Below are positions 63,934 to 64,000 of a stretch of DNA of 64,000 nt, piece after piece; within the stretch, counting starts at the first letter, position 1; each line of letters opens with the position of its first letter. The translations under genes and the position numbers were made by a program. The stretch comes from Xanthobacteraceae bacterium. Its GTDB lineage: Bacteria; Pseudomonadota; Alphaproteobacteria; Rhizobiales; Xanthobacteraceae. The DNA is taken from contig JAIESC010000062.1 in the NCBI GenBank assembly GCA_019746355.1, positions 50,371-114,370 of the forward strand. The letters run 5' to 3'. The notes below the pieces were generated by a model. It was given only the letters and a program-made list of their open reading frames with translations, was not told where the DNA came from and made no database searches.

Positions 63934-64000
63934 GTGCGTCCGTCAGTTCGATTGTCAGCATAGTGGGAGTCTGTGCCATGTGAAGTCACCGCACATGTAG

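Overview
The window is GC-rich (coding regions clearly above 60 % by eye) and reads as alphaproteobacterial, most likely Rhizobiales (Bradyrhizobium/Xanthobacteraceae-like). This rests on gene style: FixJ-type regulators, napEDABC, a BadA-type benzoate-CoA ligase, Cox/XDH-type molybdenum hydroxylase genes and DUF3141/DUF3300/DUF2950 proteins. The genus cannot be fixed from sequence alone. The organism appears facultatively anaerobic and metabolically versatile.

Layout. (1) 1-5.4 kb: the end of an integrative-element-type block (strawberry-notch helicase, cut by the window edge, and a Toprim protein) followed by an intact IS1182-type insertion sequence flanked by CTAG. (2) 5.4-13.6 kb: an eroded genomic island with a cysteine-rich methyltransferase, an Xre/RES toxin-antitoxin pair, a MerR-controlled metal locus (HMA proteins, thioredoxin, frameshifted CcdA-like protein, P-type ATPase with a YPC motif), a decayed tyrosine integrase, tRNA-3'-end-like scars and a 41-bp repeat on both sides. 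(3) 13.6-18.6 kb: a sensor kinase, an HlyD/DUF3302 pair, a decayed DUF4344 copy and a GNAT protein. (4) 18.6-31 kb, minus strand: ThrE exporter, membrane protein, periplasmic nitrate reductase napEDABC, FocA, an AspT-type transporter, pyruvate formate-lyase with its activase, and a small secreted protein. (5) 31-46 kb: an N-terminally extended FabI, a two-subunit CoA-transferase, a CBS protein, a GntP permease, a chimeric pseudogene, then a plus-strand run DUF3141 - phosphotransacylase - acetate/butyrate-type kinase - second FabI - unknown protein - PPK2 - HdeA-like - DUF3300 - DUF2950. (6) 46-52.3 kb: two FixJ-type response regulators, DUF2254, a glycine-zipper pseudogene, SulP and a DUF4344 metallopeptidase. 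(7) 52.7-63.8 kb: CoA-linked catabolism: MaoC hydratase, benzoate-CoA-type ligase, PadR regulator, metallo-beta-lactamase hydrolase, atypical SDR, three-subunit molybdenum hydroxylase, TTC38-like TPR protein, glutaryl-CoA dehydrogenase; then a palindromic repeat.

How it fits together. Regions 3 to 6 look like one physiological unit for life without oxygen: pyruvate cleavage to formate, formate/nitrite transport, nitrate respiration, acyl-phosphate ATP formation, polyphosphate use and envelope-stress proteins. The most interesting signal is a short palindrome, TAYAC-N4-GTRTA, found perfectly or nearly so in at least eight intergenic regions here, about 50-160 bp upstream of these operons and of both response-regulator genes. 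I propose that it is the operator of a local FixJ-like two-component regulon that controls its own regulator.
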